NCBI RefSeq assembly: GCF_029338515.1
Contig: NZ_CP119988.1
Location: forward strand, 3,410,001-3,474,000
Length of the DNA stretch: 64,000 bases
Reading direction: 5' to 3'
Source of the DNA: Haloglomus litoreum
Lineage (GTDB): Archaea > Halobacteriota > Halobacteria > Halobacteriales > Haloarculaceae
The position numbers and the translations under genes are program-made. This document shows, one piece after another, positions 24,714 to 34,277 of the stretch (positions are counted from its first letter, which is position 1; each line of letters begins with the position of its first letter). The notes beneath the pieces are model-generated. The model was not told where the DNA came from and did not search any database. It was given only the letters and a program-made list of their open reading frames with translations.

Positions 24714-26024
24714 ATGTTCGGAACCAGTGGGGTCCGGGGGCCGGTCGGCGAGGACGTGACGGCCGAGCTCGCGCTCCGTATCGGGCGCGCGCTCGGCGAC
24801 CGCGACCGCGTCGTCGTCGGCCGCGACCCCCGCGATTCGGGACGGTTGCTCGTGGACGCACTCGCCGCCGGCTGCCGCGAGTGTGGCGTCGACGTCGTCG
24901 ACCTCGGCGTGGCCGCCACCCCGACCGTCGCCCGGGCGGTCGCGTGGGAGGGTGCCGACGTCGGCGTCTCCGTCACGGCCTCGCACAACCCCGCGCCCGA
25001 CAACGGCATCAAGCTCTGGCAACCCTCCGGCCAGGCGTTCGACGAGCCGCTGCGCGAGGAGGTCGAGGCGCGTGTCCGCGCCGACGACCCCGACCTCGCC
25101 GCGTGGGACGGCCTCGGCGACCGGCGAACGACGGACACCACGGGGCGCCACGCCGCCGCGCTGGTCGAGGCGGTCCCCCCGTGCGAGCGCTCGGTCGTCG
25201 TGGACGTGGGCAACGGCGCCGGCGGGGTGACGGTCGACGCGCTGACCGACCTGGGCTGTACGGTGGAGACGCTGAACGCCCAGCCGGACGGCTCGTTCCC
25301 GGGTCGTCCCTCCGAGCCGACGCCCGAGAACTGCGAGAGCCTCGCGGCGCTCGTCCGGGAGGGAGCGGCCGACCTCGGCATCGCCCACGACGGCGACGCC
25401 GACCGGATGCGCGCGGTGGCCGGGGACGGCGAGTTCCTGTCGGGAGACACCCTGCTGGCGGTCCTGGCGGCAGACGCAGCGGAGTCGGGCGACCGCGTGG
25501 CCGTCCCCGTCGACACCAGCCTCGCGGTCGAGGATTTCCTCGCCGAGCGTGGCGTCGAGACCGTCCGGACGCCCGTGGGCGACGTCTACGTCGCGGCCGC
25601 CGCGGCGGAGGAGGGCGTCGCGTTCGGCGGCGAGCCCTCGGGCGCGTGGATCTGGCCCGACGAGACGCTCTGTCCCGACGGCCCGCTGGCGGCCTGCCGG
25701 CTGACGGCCCTCGACGCCGAGCGCCCGCTGGCCGAGCGCGCGGCCGACGTACCGACCTACCCCATCCGGCGCGAGAGCATCGAGGCCGACGCGAAGGCGG
25801 CGGTCATGGAGCGGGTCCGCGAGGCCGTCGCCGCCGAGTACGACGCCGCCGACGTGTCGACGCTCGACGGCGTCCGCGTCGACCGCGGCGACGGCTGGTT
25901 CCTCGTCCGTGCCAGCGGGACCCAGCCGCTCGTCCGCGTGACGGCGGAGGCGCGCGACCCCGACCGGGCCGACGCGCTCCGCGAGACGGCGCTGGCGCTG
26001 GTCGAGGATTCACGTCGCGAGTAG
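24714..26024 (+). CDS. glmM: Phosphoglucosamine mutase / phosphohexomutase (GlmM-like)
   Basis: Alpha-D-phosphohexomutase of 436 residues, likely isomerising a hexose or hexosamine 1- and 6-phosphate for surface glycan synthesis. It starts MFGTSGVRGPVGEDVTAELA. The active-site phosphoserine loop is SVTASHNPAPDNGIKLWQPS, the magnesium loop is IAHDGDADRMRAVAGDGEF, the sugar-binding loop is FGGEPSGAWIWPDET and the phosphate-binding loop is VRASGTQPLVRVTAEA. GEPSG rather than GEQSG leans toward archaeal GlmM/ManB types, and the exact hexose cannot be fixed from sequence. A TATA-like ATATTTTTGAGG is 20-30 nt before the start. Confidence 0.88.
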   Translation: MFGTSGVRGPVGEDVTAELALRIGRALGDRDRVVVGRDPRDSGRLLVDALAAGCRECGVDVVDLGVAATPTVARAVAWEGADVGVSVTASHNPAPDNGIKLWQPSGQAFDEPLREEVEARVRADDPDLAAWDGLGDRRTTDTTGRHAAALVEAVPPCERSVVVDVGNGAGGVTVDALTDLGCTVETLNAQPDGSFPGRPSEPTPENCESLAALVREGAADLGIAHDGDADRMRAVAGDGEFLSGDTLLAVLAADAAESGDRVAVPVDTSLAVEDFLAERGVETVRTPVGDVYVAAAAAEEGVAFGGEPSGAWIWPDETLCPDGPLAACRLTALDAERPLAERAADVPTYPIRRESIEADAKAAVMERVREAVAAEYDAADVSTLDGVRVDRGDGWFLVRASGTQPLVRVTAEARDPDRADALRETALALVEDSRRE

Positions 26025-26041
26025 GTGGCCGCAGGAGCAGG

Positions 26042-26200
26042 TCAGGTTCGTCGGGTCGAGCGCGCCTCTCGTACGTCCGCGCCGTCGCGGATCTTGTCCT
26101 CACACCGGGGGCAGACACGGGGGTTCTCGACACCGTTCGGTGTGAAGACCCGGGCGTATGCTGCCGTTACGAACGAAGAACAGTTCTGACACTCCGGCAT
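26042..26200 (-). CDS. Small zinc-finger protein, DUF7563 type (copy 2)
   Basis: A 52-residue protein, MPECQNCSSFVTAAYARVFT with a distal CPRCEDKIRDGADVREARS. The C-x2-C pairs and the YARVF block match the gene at 22138-22293. The start chosen is the ATG giving MPEC; an in-frame ATG four codons upstream (MYRCMPEC) is possible. A palindrome with ATTTCACA arms lies 20-46 nt upstream, which suggests regulated expression. Confidence 0.75.
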   Translation of the reverse strand: MPECQNCSSFVTAAYARVFTPNGVENPRVCPRCEDKIRDGADVREARSTRRT

Positions 26201-26219
26201 ACACCTGTACATGGGCTGG

Positions 26220-26246
26220 ATTTCACATAATGATACTGTGTGAAAT
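26220..26246. promoter_or_regulatory. Inverted repeat ATTTCACA-N11-TGTGAAAT
   Basis: Perfect 8-bp arms at 26220-26227 and 26239-26246. The repeat overlaps the expected promoter of the small zinc-finger gene that starts at 26200 on the minus strand. It is likely an operator; the regulator is unknown. Confidence 0.45.
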
Positions 26247-26388
26247 GATACCATGATTCCGGACCTGACATTTGAACGTTCCGGCAACGGAAGGCAGTGC
26301 CACTTTATCGGTGGAACAGGTCGATGACACGACCGGTCGAACGGGTGGGCGGCCAAGAGCTAAGCACCGGGCGGCCCACCCTGCCACC

Positions 26389-27084
26389 GTGACACACACC
26401 ACCGTCATCGCCGGGGTCGGGCCCGGCCTCGGGGCGTCGCTCGCCCGCCGGTTCGCCGAGGAGGGTTGCCAGGTCGCGCTGCTGGCCCGCAGTGGCGACT
26501 CCCTCCACGACCTTGCGGCCGACATCGACGCGGAGACGGCGGGCGAGGCGCTCGCGGTCCCGACCGACATCAGTGACCGGGAGGCCGTCGTCGAGGCATT
26601 CGAGGCCGTCCACGAGGCGTTCGGCGACGTGGACGTGCTCGTGAACCACGCCTCCGCGGCCGCGTGGGACGGCCTCCTCGATGCCGACCCGGAGAACTTC
26701 CGGCGCGCGCTCGCGGTCAACGTCGAGGGCGCCTTCCACTGCTCGCAGGAGGCCGTTCCGGACATGGTCGAGGGCGACGGCGGGACGGTCATCTTCACCG
26801 GTGCGACGACCTCGGTCCGGGGGCGCGAGAACGCGGTGGGCTTCTCGGCCGCGAAGTTCGGCGCCCGCGGCCTCGCGGAGTCGATGGCCCGCGAACTCGG
26901 GCCCGAGGGCGTCCACGTCGCCCACGTCGTGCTGGACGGCATGATCCGGCCGCCCGGGGCCGAGCCGGACGAGCAGTACCTCGACCCGGACGCCATCGCC
27001 GAGGAGTACTGGAAGCTCGTCCAGCAGGACCGCTCGGCCTGGACGCTGGAACTGGACCTGCGGCCGCACGTCGAGGAGTTCTGA
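26389..27084 (+). CDS. SDR-fold NAD(P)-binding protein lacking the catalytic tyrosine
   Basis: A 231-residue short-chain dehydrogenase/reductase fold protein. The dinucleotide motif is VIAGVGPGLGASLARRFAEE (G-x3-G-x-G) and the NAG-like block is VDVLVNHASAAAWDGLL. The catalytic Y-x-x-x-K is F-S-A-A-K in NAVGFSAAKFGARGLAESMA, so the usual tyrosine is phenylalanine. The following ARELGPEGVHVAHVVLDGMI is typical of a known Tyr-less SDR subgroup. It may therefore not be a classical alcohol dehydrogenase. No ATG is well placed; GTG at 26389 begins right at the first beta strand, with a TATA-like CTTTATCG at about 26298. Confidence 0.8.
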   Translation: MTHTTVIAGVGPGLGASLARRFAEEGCQVALLARSGDSLHDLAADIDAETAGEALAVPTDISDREAVVEAFEAVHEAFGDVDVLVNHASAAAWDGLLDADPENFRRALAVNVEGAFHCSQEAVPDMVEGDGGTVIFTGATTSVRGRENAVGFSAAKFGARGLAESMARELGPEGVHVAHVVLDGMIRPPGAEPDEQYLDPDAIAEEYWKLVQQDRSAWTLELDLRPHVEEF

Positions 27085-27229
27085 ACCCCCGCCTCGGAGC
27101 AGCCCCTCCTGGGCGAGGCCGATGTTTATGCATTATGCCCGAGACATAGTCCAGGAGGGATGCATATCTGCATTATTGGCGGAGGAGATACCCTGAGGGG
27201 GACATCTATGTATCCACGCTCGCCCGTGC

Positions 27230-28393
27230 TCACTCCGTCGCGCGCTCGAACGTGAGGACGAACACGGCGCCCCGAGGGTTGGCGTCCTCGATGCGGACGG
27301 TGCCGTCGTAGGCGTCCATCATGGTCCGGACGAAGAACAGTCCGAACCCGTGTCCGCCGTCGGCCTGTTCGGAGTAGCCCTCCTCGAGGACGGCCCGTTT
27401 CTGTTCGTCCGGGATGCCGGGACCGTTGTCCGCGATGCGGCAGACGACGCCCTCCGGGGTGGCCTCGGCGGAGACGTCTATCTGTGGCGTCTCCCGGTCG
27501 TTGTGCGTGACGGCGTTCGAGAGGACGTTGCCGACGACGTCGGGCAGGAGGTCGTCGGCCTGGACCCGGAGGTCGGCGGGCGTATCCAGCGAGACGGCCG
27601 CCTCGGGGTGGCTCGTCTCGAGCGCGTCGGCCTCCTCCTGGAGGACGGTCGACAGCGACATCGGCTCCAGGAACCGCTCGCCGTCGTCGCTCACGGCATC
27701 GAGGATGCCGCGGGTCCGTTCCAGCTGGTCCTCGATGCGACCGACCTGCTCGAGCACCGTCTCGGCGTGGGCCGCCAGTTCGGTCCCCGCGCGGTCGGCG
27801 ATGGTGCCCGCCCGCGCCCGGATGATCATGATGTCGTTGGCGATGTCGTGCCGGAGGATGCTGTTGACGAGTTCGATGCGGTCGCGGGTGCGCCGGACCT
27901 CCTCGAGGGCGGCTTCGGTCTCGTTGCGGGCCCGTTCGGCCTCGTGAGCGTCCCTGCGTGCCTGTGCGTAGAGGTAGCCGACGAGCGACCCGAGGACCGC
28001 CCCTGCCCCGGCGGCGGTGTACAGCGCGAACTGCGGCTCGGCGATGGCGCGGCCCTCCAGCATCCGGACCAGGATGGTGACCGTGAACACGAGCAGGAGG
28101 ACGACGGCCCCGGCGACGGCCCCGCCGGTCATCCGCCATCGCGACGGGACCGCGAGGTCGTCGGCGACCTGGCGGTAGCTGGCGTAGCAGATGGTCGCGG
28201 CCAGCCCGGTCCCGAGCGAGGCCGCGACGAGCGGCGGGGCGGCCGTCCCGAGGGTCTCCAGCTCCTGGAGCAGGTTCCACACCACGACCGTCTCGAGCAC
28301 CAACCCCAGCGTGGCCAGCACCGCTACCGGAACCAGCCCCGACGCGTCCGGATCGGTCCCCGTCGGGGCGGTTCCACGGATGTAGTTCGACAT
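27230..28393 (-). CDS. Membrane sensor histidine kinase
   Basis: A 387-residue kinase. The first ~150 residues hold four hydrophobic segments (for example VPVAVLATLGLVLETVVVWN and GGAVAGAVVLLLVFTVTILV), followed by a coiled-coil linker (ERARNETEAALEEVRRTRDR). The phosphoacceptor site is IELVNSILRHDIANDIMIIR. ATPase boxes are N (DVVGNVLSNAVTHND), G1 (IADNGPGIPDEQKRAV) and G2 (GHGFGLFFVRTMMDAYDG). There is no receiver or PAS domain and no response regulator next to it, so it is an orphan kinase of the type common in haloarchaea. Signal unknown. Confidence 0.87.
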   Translation of the reverse strand: MSNYIRGTAPTGTDPDASGLVPVAVLATLGLVLETVVVWNLLQELETLGTAAPPLVAASLGTGLAATICYASYRQVADDLAVPSRWRMTGGAVAGAVVLLLVFTVTILVRMLEGRAIAEPQFALYTAAGAGAVLGSLVGYLYAQARRDAHEAERARNETEAALEEVRRTRDRIELVNSILRHDIANDIMIIRARAGTIADRAGTELAAHAETVLEQVGRIEDQLERTRGILDAVSDDGERFLEPMSLSTVLQEEADALETSHPEAAVSLDTPADLRVQADDLLPDVVGNVLSNAVTHNDRETPQIDVSAEATPEGVVCRIADNGPGIPDEQKRAVLEEGYSEQADGGHGFGLFFVRTMMDAYDGTVRIEDANPRGAVFVLTFERATE

Positions 28394-28526
28394 ACCGAAT
28401 ACGGAGACGGCTGCCACTTCACCCTTGGCTCCAGTGCCGTGGTCGCTGCCTCCGGCCCCGGGCCGTCCTCGGTGTCGGCCGGCCATAGTCGGTCCATTCA
28501 ATAGCACGCCACCCACGACACCACCC

Positions 28527-29834
28527 GTGCAACTCCTCCGGGACCCCGAACGGCGCCGGTGGCTCGTGTTCGCCGTGCTCGCCGGAGCCTTCCTGCTCGT
28601 CAACGTCCACCGCCTCTCCACTGCGGTCCTCGCCGACCCGCTCGCGCGCTCGTTCGACGCCACCGCAGCGGAACTGGGCACCCTCCACGCCGCGTTCTTC
28701 TACGTCTACGCGCCGCTCCAGATCATCGCCGGGGTCCTGGCCGACCGGGCGGGCATCCGGTGGACCGCCGCCGCGGGTACCGTCGTGATGAGCGTCGGTG
28801 GCGTCGCCTTCGCCGTCGCCGACACGTTCGCGCTCGCGTTCGCCGCGCGCCTGCTCGTCGGGCTCGGTGGGAGCGTCGTCTTCATCGCGACGCTCCGCTT
28901 CTGCGCCAACTGGTTCCGCCCCGACGAGTTCGCCACGATGTCCGGCGTCACCATCGCCATCGCGGGGCTGGGTGGCATCATCGCCACCACGCCGCTCGCG
29001 CTGCTGGTCGAACGGACCGGCTGGCGACCCGCGACGCTGGGCCTGGGCCTGGTCGGCCTCGTCGCCGGCGCCGTCGTCGCGGTCGCCGCACGGGACTCCC
29101 CGGCGGACGCCGGCCTGTCGGCCATCGAGGGGGTCCCGTCGGCCGAGACGCTCTCGCTGTCCGGCGTCGTGGCGAACGCGAGACGCGTGCTGGGTGGGGC
29201 CGACACCTGGCTCGTCGGCGTCATCCTGTTCTGCGAGCTCGGTGTCAACCTCACCGTCATCGGGCTGTGGGGCGTCCCGTACATGGTCCAGACCTACCCA
29301 GGCGTGGGCGTCACGGAGGCCTCGACCTACGCGCTCGCGGGGAGCCTCGGCCTCCTGCTGGGGCCGCCGCTCATCGGCCGCCTCTCCGACCGCCTGGAGC
29401 GCCGGACGGCGCTGATGGTCGGCGGGGGCGTCATCTACACCGCCGCGTTCGCGGTCCTCGCGCTGGGCACGCCGCCGAAGTTCGTCGTCGGTCTCGTCCT
29501 GTTCGCCGCGGGCGCGCTCGGCGGCGCGTTCGCGCTGGGCTACGCCGTGGTCAAGGAACAGCACAGCGCCGCGGCATCGGGCGTCGCCACCGGGACCGTC
29601 AACGCCATCGGCTTCTCCGGCGCCGCGGTCTTCCCGGTCGCGATGGGCGTCATCCTCGACACCTACTGGACCGGCGAGACGGTGGCCGGCGCACGCGTCT
29701 ACACCGAGTTCGGCTACCAGGTCGCGTTCGGGCTGGCGACGCTGGCGGGACTGGTTGCGCTCGCGTGTTCGCTCGCGCTGCACCGCCGCATGGGCGCGCC
29801 CACGTCGGCGAGTGCGGCGGCGAGCGACGACTGA
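28527..29834 (+). CDS. Major facilitator superfamily transporter
   Basis: A 435-residue membrane transporter with 12 predicted helices. MFS signatures are PLQIIAGVLADRAGIRWTAA (motif A-like, D-R-x-G) in the first half and LIGRLSDRLERRTALMVGGG in the second. The pattern resembles the NarK/oxalate-formate-like branch, but the substrate is unknown. The start is GTG at 28527, giving MQLLRDPERRRWLVFAVLAG. It is divergent from the histidine kinase and convergent, with a 4-bp gap, with the exported FG-GAP protein. Confidence 0.85.
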   Translation: MQLLRDPERRRWLVFAVLAGAFLLVNVHRLSTAVLADPLARSFDATAAELGTLHAAFFYVYAPLQIIAGVLADRAGIRWTAAAGTVVMSVGGVAFAVADTFALAFAARLLVGLGGSVVFIATLRFCANWFRPDEFATMSGVTIAIAGLGGIIATTPLALLVERTGWRPATLGLGLVGLVAGAVVAVAARDSPADAGLSAIEGVPSAETLSLSGVVANARRVLGGADTWLVGVILFCELGVNLTVIGLWGVPYMVQTYPGVGVTEASTYALAGSLGLLLGPPLIGRLSDRLERRTALMVGGGVIYTAAFAVLALGTPPKFVVGLVLFAAGALGGAFALGYAVVKEQHSAAASGVATGTVNAIGFSGAAVFPVAMGVILDTYWTGETVAGARVYTEFGYQVAFGLATLAGLVALACSLALHRRMGAPTSASAAASDD

Positions 29835-29838
29835 CGCC

Positions 29839-31815
29839 CTACGGAACGAACACGTACGCCGAACCGCTGTTGAACCCGTTGGGGTCCCCATCGAGGTAGG
29901 CACCGAAGACGGCCGTGTCGCCGCTCAACGCGACCGAGTGCCCGAACTGGTCATTGAAATCGCCGTCGCTGGCGACGAGTTTGGCCTGCTCGGTCCACGT
30001 GCTTCCCGACCGCGTGAACACGTACGCAGAACCGCTGAAGGTCCCGTTCGGGTCCTCGTCGGTCTTCGCGCTGACGACAGCCGTCTCCCCGTCCAGCGCG
30101 ACCGCGTAGCCGAACTGGTCGCTACCGTCACCGTCGCTGGCGGCGAGTTTGGCCTCCTCGCTCCAGGTCGTTCCCGAGCGCGTGAAGACGTACGCCGAGC
30201 CAGCACTGCCACCGTTGGGGTCCTCGTCGTTGAGTGCGCCGACCAGGACCGTGTCACCCGCCACCGCGACCGACCGGCCGAAGTAGTCGTACGTGTCCCC
30301 GTCGCTGGCGAACAGCTTCACCTGCTGGGTCCAGGTCGTCCCCGACCGGACGAACACGTACGCCGAGCCGGATCCGGGTCCGTTGGGGTCCCCGTCGTTC
30401 GAGGTGCCGACGACGGCCGTGTCACCGTCGACCGCGACCGCGAAGCCGAACCGGTCGTTGGTCTCGCCGTCGGTGGGGAGCAGTTTCGCCTGCTGGCTCC
30501 ACGTCGTCCCCGACCGGACGAACACGTACGCCGAGCCGGCGCCACCACCGTTGGGGTCCTCGTCGAGGTACGCACCGACGACGGCGGTGTCACCGTCGAG
30601 AGCGACAGTGTACCCGAACCGGTCGCTATCGTCACCGTCGGTGGGGAGCAGTTTCGCCTGCTGGCTCCACGTCGTCCCCGACCGCGTGAACACGTACGCC
30701 GAACCGCTGTTGCTCCCGTTGGGGTCCTCGTCCTGGTACGCGCCGACGAGGGCCGTATCGCCGCTCAGCGCGACCGACCAGCCGAAGCGATCCTGTGCGT
30801 CACCGTCGGTGGGGAGCAGTTTCGCCTGCTGGCTCCACGTGCTTCCCGACCGCGTGAACACGTACGCCGAACCGGCACCGCTGCCGTTCGGGTCCTCGTC
30901 GCCCCAGGCGCCGGCGAGCGCCGTGTCACCGTCCACCGCGACCGCGTGGCCGAAGCCGTCGTCGCTGTCGCCGTCGCTGGCGAACAGCTTCGCCTGCTGG
31001 ATGGTCGGGAACAGCTGGGGCGCCGGCCCGGAGCCGCCGCCGCTCGTACCCCACGGGTTGTCCGTTCCGTCGGTGTTGCGGGCCTGGATGGCCCCGAACT
31101 CGACGTCGAACGCCACGCTGTCGGACTGGACCTCGTTGCCGACCGCGAGCGGCAGTTCCCACTCGATGCAGAGGCACGGCCCCGTCGTCTCGCCGGGCGC
31201 GCTGCTCGGCTGATAGGCGGCCTGTGAGCCCGCGGGGGCGTCGCTCCCGGCGGCGTTCAGCGGCGTGCCGCCCGCGAGCAGGGCCAGCAGCGACGCCAGC
31301 GAGACGTCGGTGGCAATCTCGCCGCCCGGGACGGGGTCGCCGTTCGCGTCGCAGTAGAACGCGCTCGCGACGATGGCGTCGTCGAGTTCGCCCAGGCCGT
31401 CGGTATCGACGCCCTCGGCGTCGATCTCGGGGTCGTTCTGCCCGTTCTCGGCGTCCTCGGTGCCCGTCGTCCGGACCCAGAGGTAGGCGGGATTCGTGTG
31501 CAGCTCGAAGCAGAACGTCACGGCGCCGCTGTCGCCGGGTTTCACGTCCTCGAGCGTGTAGAACAGGCCCGCCTCACCGTCGACAACACCTGACGGAGTC
31601 GCGAGGTTGGTCGCGGGCGAACCCTGGTAGGTGGCGTCGTAGTGGACCAGCAGGTCCAGCGTGCCCGCGACGAGGCTGTTGCCGTCGAAGGACTCGCGGT
31701 CGCTGAACAGGGCGCTGGTGCCGAGGCCGGCGCCCGCCGAGGCGAGGCCGATGGCGCCGGCGCCGACCAGTATCCGGCGCCGAGTGAGGTCGACGAGTAC
31801 CTGATCGCCGCTCAT
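29839..31815 (-). CDS. Exported FG-GAP beta-propeller protein with SipW-type signal
   Basis: A 658-residue secreted or surface protein. Residues 9-50 (LTRRRILVGAGAIGLASAGA, then GTSALFSDRESFDGNSLVAG) match the haloarchaeal SipW-dependent signal type with its F-S-D-x-E..N-x-x-x-A-G-x-L mark. The next ~220 residues form the SipW-cognate domain (PGDSGAVTFCFELHTNPAYL). Residues ~273-658 are seven tandem FG-GAP-like repeats of 56 residues, each reading about AKLxxxDGDxxDxFG, GDTAVVGAYxDEDPNG and GSAYVFxRSGTTW. Seven repeats would close one seven-bladed propeller. D-x-D-x-D-G-like loops could bind calcium. The target outside the cell is unknown; adhesion is a guess. Confidence 0.85.
   Translation of the reverse strand: MSGDQVLVDLTRRRILVGAGAIGLASAGAGLGTSALFSDRESFDGNSLVAGTLDLLVHYDATYQGSPATNLATPSGVVDGEAGLFYTLEDVKPGDSGAVTFCFELHTNPAYLWVRTTGTEDAENGQNDPEIDAEGVDTDGLGELDDAIVASAFYCDANGDPVPGGEIATDVSLASLLALLAGGTPLNAAGSDAPAGSQAAYQPSSAPGETTGPCLCIEWELPLAVGNEVQSDSVAFDVEFGAIQARNTDGTDNPWGTSGGGSGPAPQLFPTIQQAKLFASDGDSDDGFGHAVAVDGDTALAGAWGDEDPNGSGAGSAYVFTRSGSTWSQQAKLLPTDGDAQDRFGWSVALSGDTALVGAYQDEDPNGSNSGSAYVFTRSGTTWSQQAKLLPTDGDDSDRFGYTVALDGDTAVVGAYLDEDPNGGGAGSAYVFVRSGTTWSQQAKLLPTDGETNDRFGFAVAVDGDTAVVGTSNDGDPNGPGSGSAYVFVRSGTTWTQQVKLFASDGDTYDYFGRSVAVAGDTVLVGALNDEDPNGGSAGSAYVFTRSGTTWSEEAKLAASDGDGSDQFGYAVALDGETAVVSAKTDEDPNGTFSGSAYVFTRSGSTWTEQAKLVASDGDFNDQFGHSVALSGDTAVFGAYLDGDPNGFNSGSAYVFVP
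29842..30999 (-). repeat. Seven tandem 168-bp coding repeats (FG-GAP blades)
   Basis: Seven in-frame units, the last shortened to about 50 codons, with period 168 bp. Conserved DNA words recur in each, for example the code for GSAYVF and DEDPNG. Units 2-4 are the most alike (all with AKLLPTDG), which points to recent internal duplication or gene conversion. Confidence 0.85.
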
Positions 31816-32155
31816 CGCGACCCTCCGGTCGTGGCGGCGGGCTGTGGGCCGAGGGGCGGCTCGGGTCGGGCTGTTCGGACGTGTCGGGCGGTTCCCGCTG
31901 ACTGGTCGGTTGCTGCTGCTGGCATGATTGCTCCCCCGGTCGGCGAACGGTCGCGTCCGAAGAGTACCTGTCAGGACGCTAGAAGGGGAGATAGGTATGG
32001 AGGCCCTGTCGGGCAATAACGAGCGCTACAGGGCCAGATGTGCCACTCTGGTTGGAATACCCTGTCCGGCAACGCGGCCCCGCTCGGGGTCCCGGTGATG
32101 CCGGTACACACCCCCCGAGCGCACCCCTCAAGTGCGCGCGCGCCCTGCCACGTGT
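31816..32155. other. Gene-free divergent promoter region
   Basis: A 340-bp region between the divergent FG-GAP gene and uvrB. The minus strand remains open in frame upstream of the FG-GAP start but encodes only a basic, proline- and serine-rich sequence, so I do not extend the gene. Repeats of GGCCC/CTGTC give weak stem potential near 31998-32085. I see no clear TATA box for either gene. Confidence 0.4.
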
Positions 32156-34228
32156 ATGAGCGATTCAGCGGGCGGCGCGCTCTCGCCCGACGAGCCCGAG
32201 GCCGAACGCCCCTTCCGGGTCGACGCCCCCTTCGATCCCACCGGCGACCAGCCCGACGCCATCGAGGAACTGGTCGCGGGCTACGAATCCGGCATGACGA
32301 AGCAGACCCTGCTCGGCGTGACGGGCTCGGGCAAGACCAACACCGTCTCCTGGGTGGTCGAGGAGCTCCAGCAGCCCACGCTGGTCATCGCGCACAACAA
32401 GACGCTCGCCGCGCAGCTCTACGAGGAGTTCCGCAACCTGTTCCCGGACAACGCCGTCGAGTACTTCGTCAGCTACTACGACTACTACCAGCCCGAGGCG
32501 TACGTCGAGGGGACGGACACGTACATCGACAAGGACGCCTCCATCAACGACGAGATCGACCGCCTGCGCCACTCCGCGACGCGCTCGCTCCTCACCCGGG
32601 ACGACGTCATCGTCGTCGCGTCCGTCTCGGCCATCTACGGGCTGGGCGACCCGGCCAACTACGTCGACATGGCGATGCGCCTGGCGGTGGGCGACGAGAT
32701 CGACCGCGACGAGTTGCTGGGGCGGCTGGTCGACCTCAACTACGAGCGCAACGACGTGGACTTCACGAACGGCACCTTCCGCGTGCGTGGGGACACGGTC
32801 GAGGTGTTCCCGATGTACGGCCGGTACGCGGTCCGCGTGGAGTTCTGGGGCGACGAGGTCGACCGGCTCCAGAAGCTCGACCCGCTCGAAGGGGAGATCA
32901 AGAGCCAGGAGCCCGCCGTGCTGTTCCACCCGGCCGAGCACTACTCCATCCCCGAACAGCGCCTGGAGCGGGCCATCGGCGAGATCGAGGACCTCATGGA
33001 GGACCGGGTGCGCTACTTCGAGCGCCAGGGCGACCTCGTCGCGGCCCAGCGCATCGAGGAGCGCACCACCTTCGACCTGGAGATGATGCGCGAGACGGGC
33101 TACTGCTCGGGCATCGAGAACTACTCCGTCCACCTGAGCGACCGCGAGCCCGGCGAGGCGCCCTACACCCTGCTGGACTACTTCCCCGACGACTTCCTCA
33201 CCGTCGTCGACGAGTCCCACCAGACGCTCCCGCAGATCCGCGGCCAGCTGGCGGGCGACAAGGCGCGCAAGGAGTCACTCGTCGACAACGGCTTCCGCCT
33301 CCCGACGGCCTATGACAACCGGCCGCTGTCGTTCGAGGAGTTCGAGGAGCGCACCGACCGCACGCTGTACGTCAGCGCGACGCCGGGCGACTACGAGCGC
33401 GAGCACTCCGAGCAGGTGGTCGAGCAGATCGTCCGGCCCACCCATCTCGTCGACCCGAAGGTGACCGTCGAACCCGCCGAGGGCCAGGTCGAGAACCTGA
33501 TGGACCGCATCGCCGACGTGCCAGAGGACGAGCGTGTCCTCGTCACGACGCTCACCAAACGGATGGCCGAGGACCTCACGGAGTACCTCGAAGAAGCGGG
33601 CGTCGACGTGGCGTACATGCACGACGAGACGGACACCCTGGAGCGCCACGAACTCGTGCGCTCGCTGCGCCTGGGCGAGATCCAGGTGCTCGTCGGCATC
33701 AACCTCCTCCGCGAGGGACTGGACATCCCCGAGGTGTCGCTGGTGGCGATCCTCGACGCCGACCAGGAGGGGTTCCTCCGCTCGGAGACGACACTCGTGC
33801 AGACGATGGGCCGGGCCGCCCGCAACGTCAACGGCGAGGTCGTCCTCTATGCGGACGAGACGACGGATTCGATGGCCTCGGCCATCGAGGAGACCCAGCG
33901 CCGCCGCGAGATCCAGCAGGAGTTCAACGAGGAGCACGGCCACACGCCCACGACCATCGAGAAGGCAGTCGGGGAGACGAACCTGCCCGGCGCGAAGACC
34001 GAGACGGGTGGCGTCAGCGGCTACGAGGCCGACGACCCCGACGAGGCACGCGAACTGATCGAGACCCTGGAGCGCCGGATGCGCGAGGCCGCCGACAACC
34101 TCGAGTTCGAACTCGCGGCGGACATCCGCGACCGCATCCGCGAGTTGCGCGAGGCGTTCGAACTCGACGGCGACGACGGCGTCCCACCAGAGGAGGAGGG
34201 TATCCCGACGCCGGACGAGGAGTTCTGA
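32156..34228 (+). CDS. uvrB: Excinuclease ABC subunit B
   Basis: The damage-verification helicase of bacterial-type nucleotide excision repair, 690 residues. Walker A is [16 protein letters not shown] (residues ~52-67) and the beta-hairpin region is [20 protein letters not shown]. Walker B region [13 protein letters not shown], helicase motifs V/VI ([20 protein letters not shown] and [19 protein letters not shown]) and the C-terminal UVR coiled coil that binds UvrC ([20 protein letters not shown]) are present. The N-terminal ~20 residues are a halophilic acidic extension. The ATG at 32156 follows a short leader; another in-frame ATG eight codons upstream is less likely. UvrA and UvrC are not in the window. 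Confidence 0.97.
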   Translation: MSDSAGGALSPDEPEAERPFRVDAPFDPTGDQPDAIEELVAGYESGMTKQTLLGVTGSGKTNTVSWVVEELQQPTLVIAHNKTLAAQLYEEFRNLFPDNAVEYFVSYYDYYQPEAYVEGTDTYIDKDASINDEIDRLRHSATRSLLTRDDVIVVASVSAIYGLGDPANYVDMAMRLAVGDEIDRDELLGRLVDLNYERNDVDFTNGTFRVRGDTVEVFPMYGRYAVRVEFWGDEVDRLQKLDPLEGEIKSQEPAVLFHPAEHYSIPEQRLERAIGEIEDLMEDRVRYFERQGDLVAAQRIEERTTFDLEMMRETGYCSGIENYSVHLSDREPGEAPYTLLDYFPDDFLTVVDESHQTLPQIRGQLAGDKARKESLVDNGFRLPTAYDNRPLSFEEFEERTDRTLYVSATPGDYEREHSEQVVEQIVRPTHLVDPKVTVEPAEGQVENLMDRIADVPEDERVLVTTLTKRMAEDLTEYLEEAGVDVAYMHDETDTLERHELVRSLRLGEIQVLVGINLLREGLDIPEVSLVAILDADQEGFLRSETTLVQTMGRAARNVNGEVVLYADETTDSMASAIEETQRRREIQQEFNEEHGHTPTTIEKAVGETNLPGAKTETGGVSGYEADDPDEARELIETLERRMREAADNLEFELAADIRDRIRELREAFELDGDDGVPPEEEGIPTPDEEF

Positions 34229-34277
34229 GCGCCGCGACACCGCGCGCTTTTCATCCCCGCCGCGGGAACGGCCGTAT

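Noticed and set aside
29842-30999. Regularly spaced repeats considered as a CRISPR array
   Set aside because: The period is 168 bp with the whole unit conserved and in frame; these are protein repeats, not short repeats with unique spacers.
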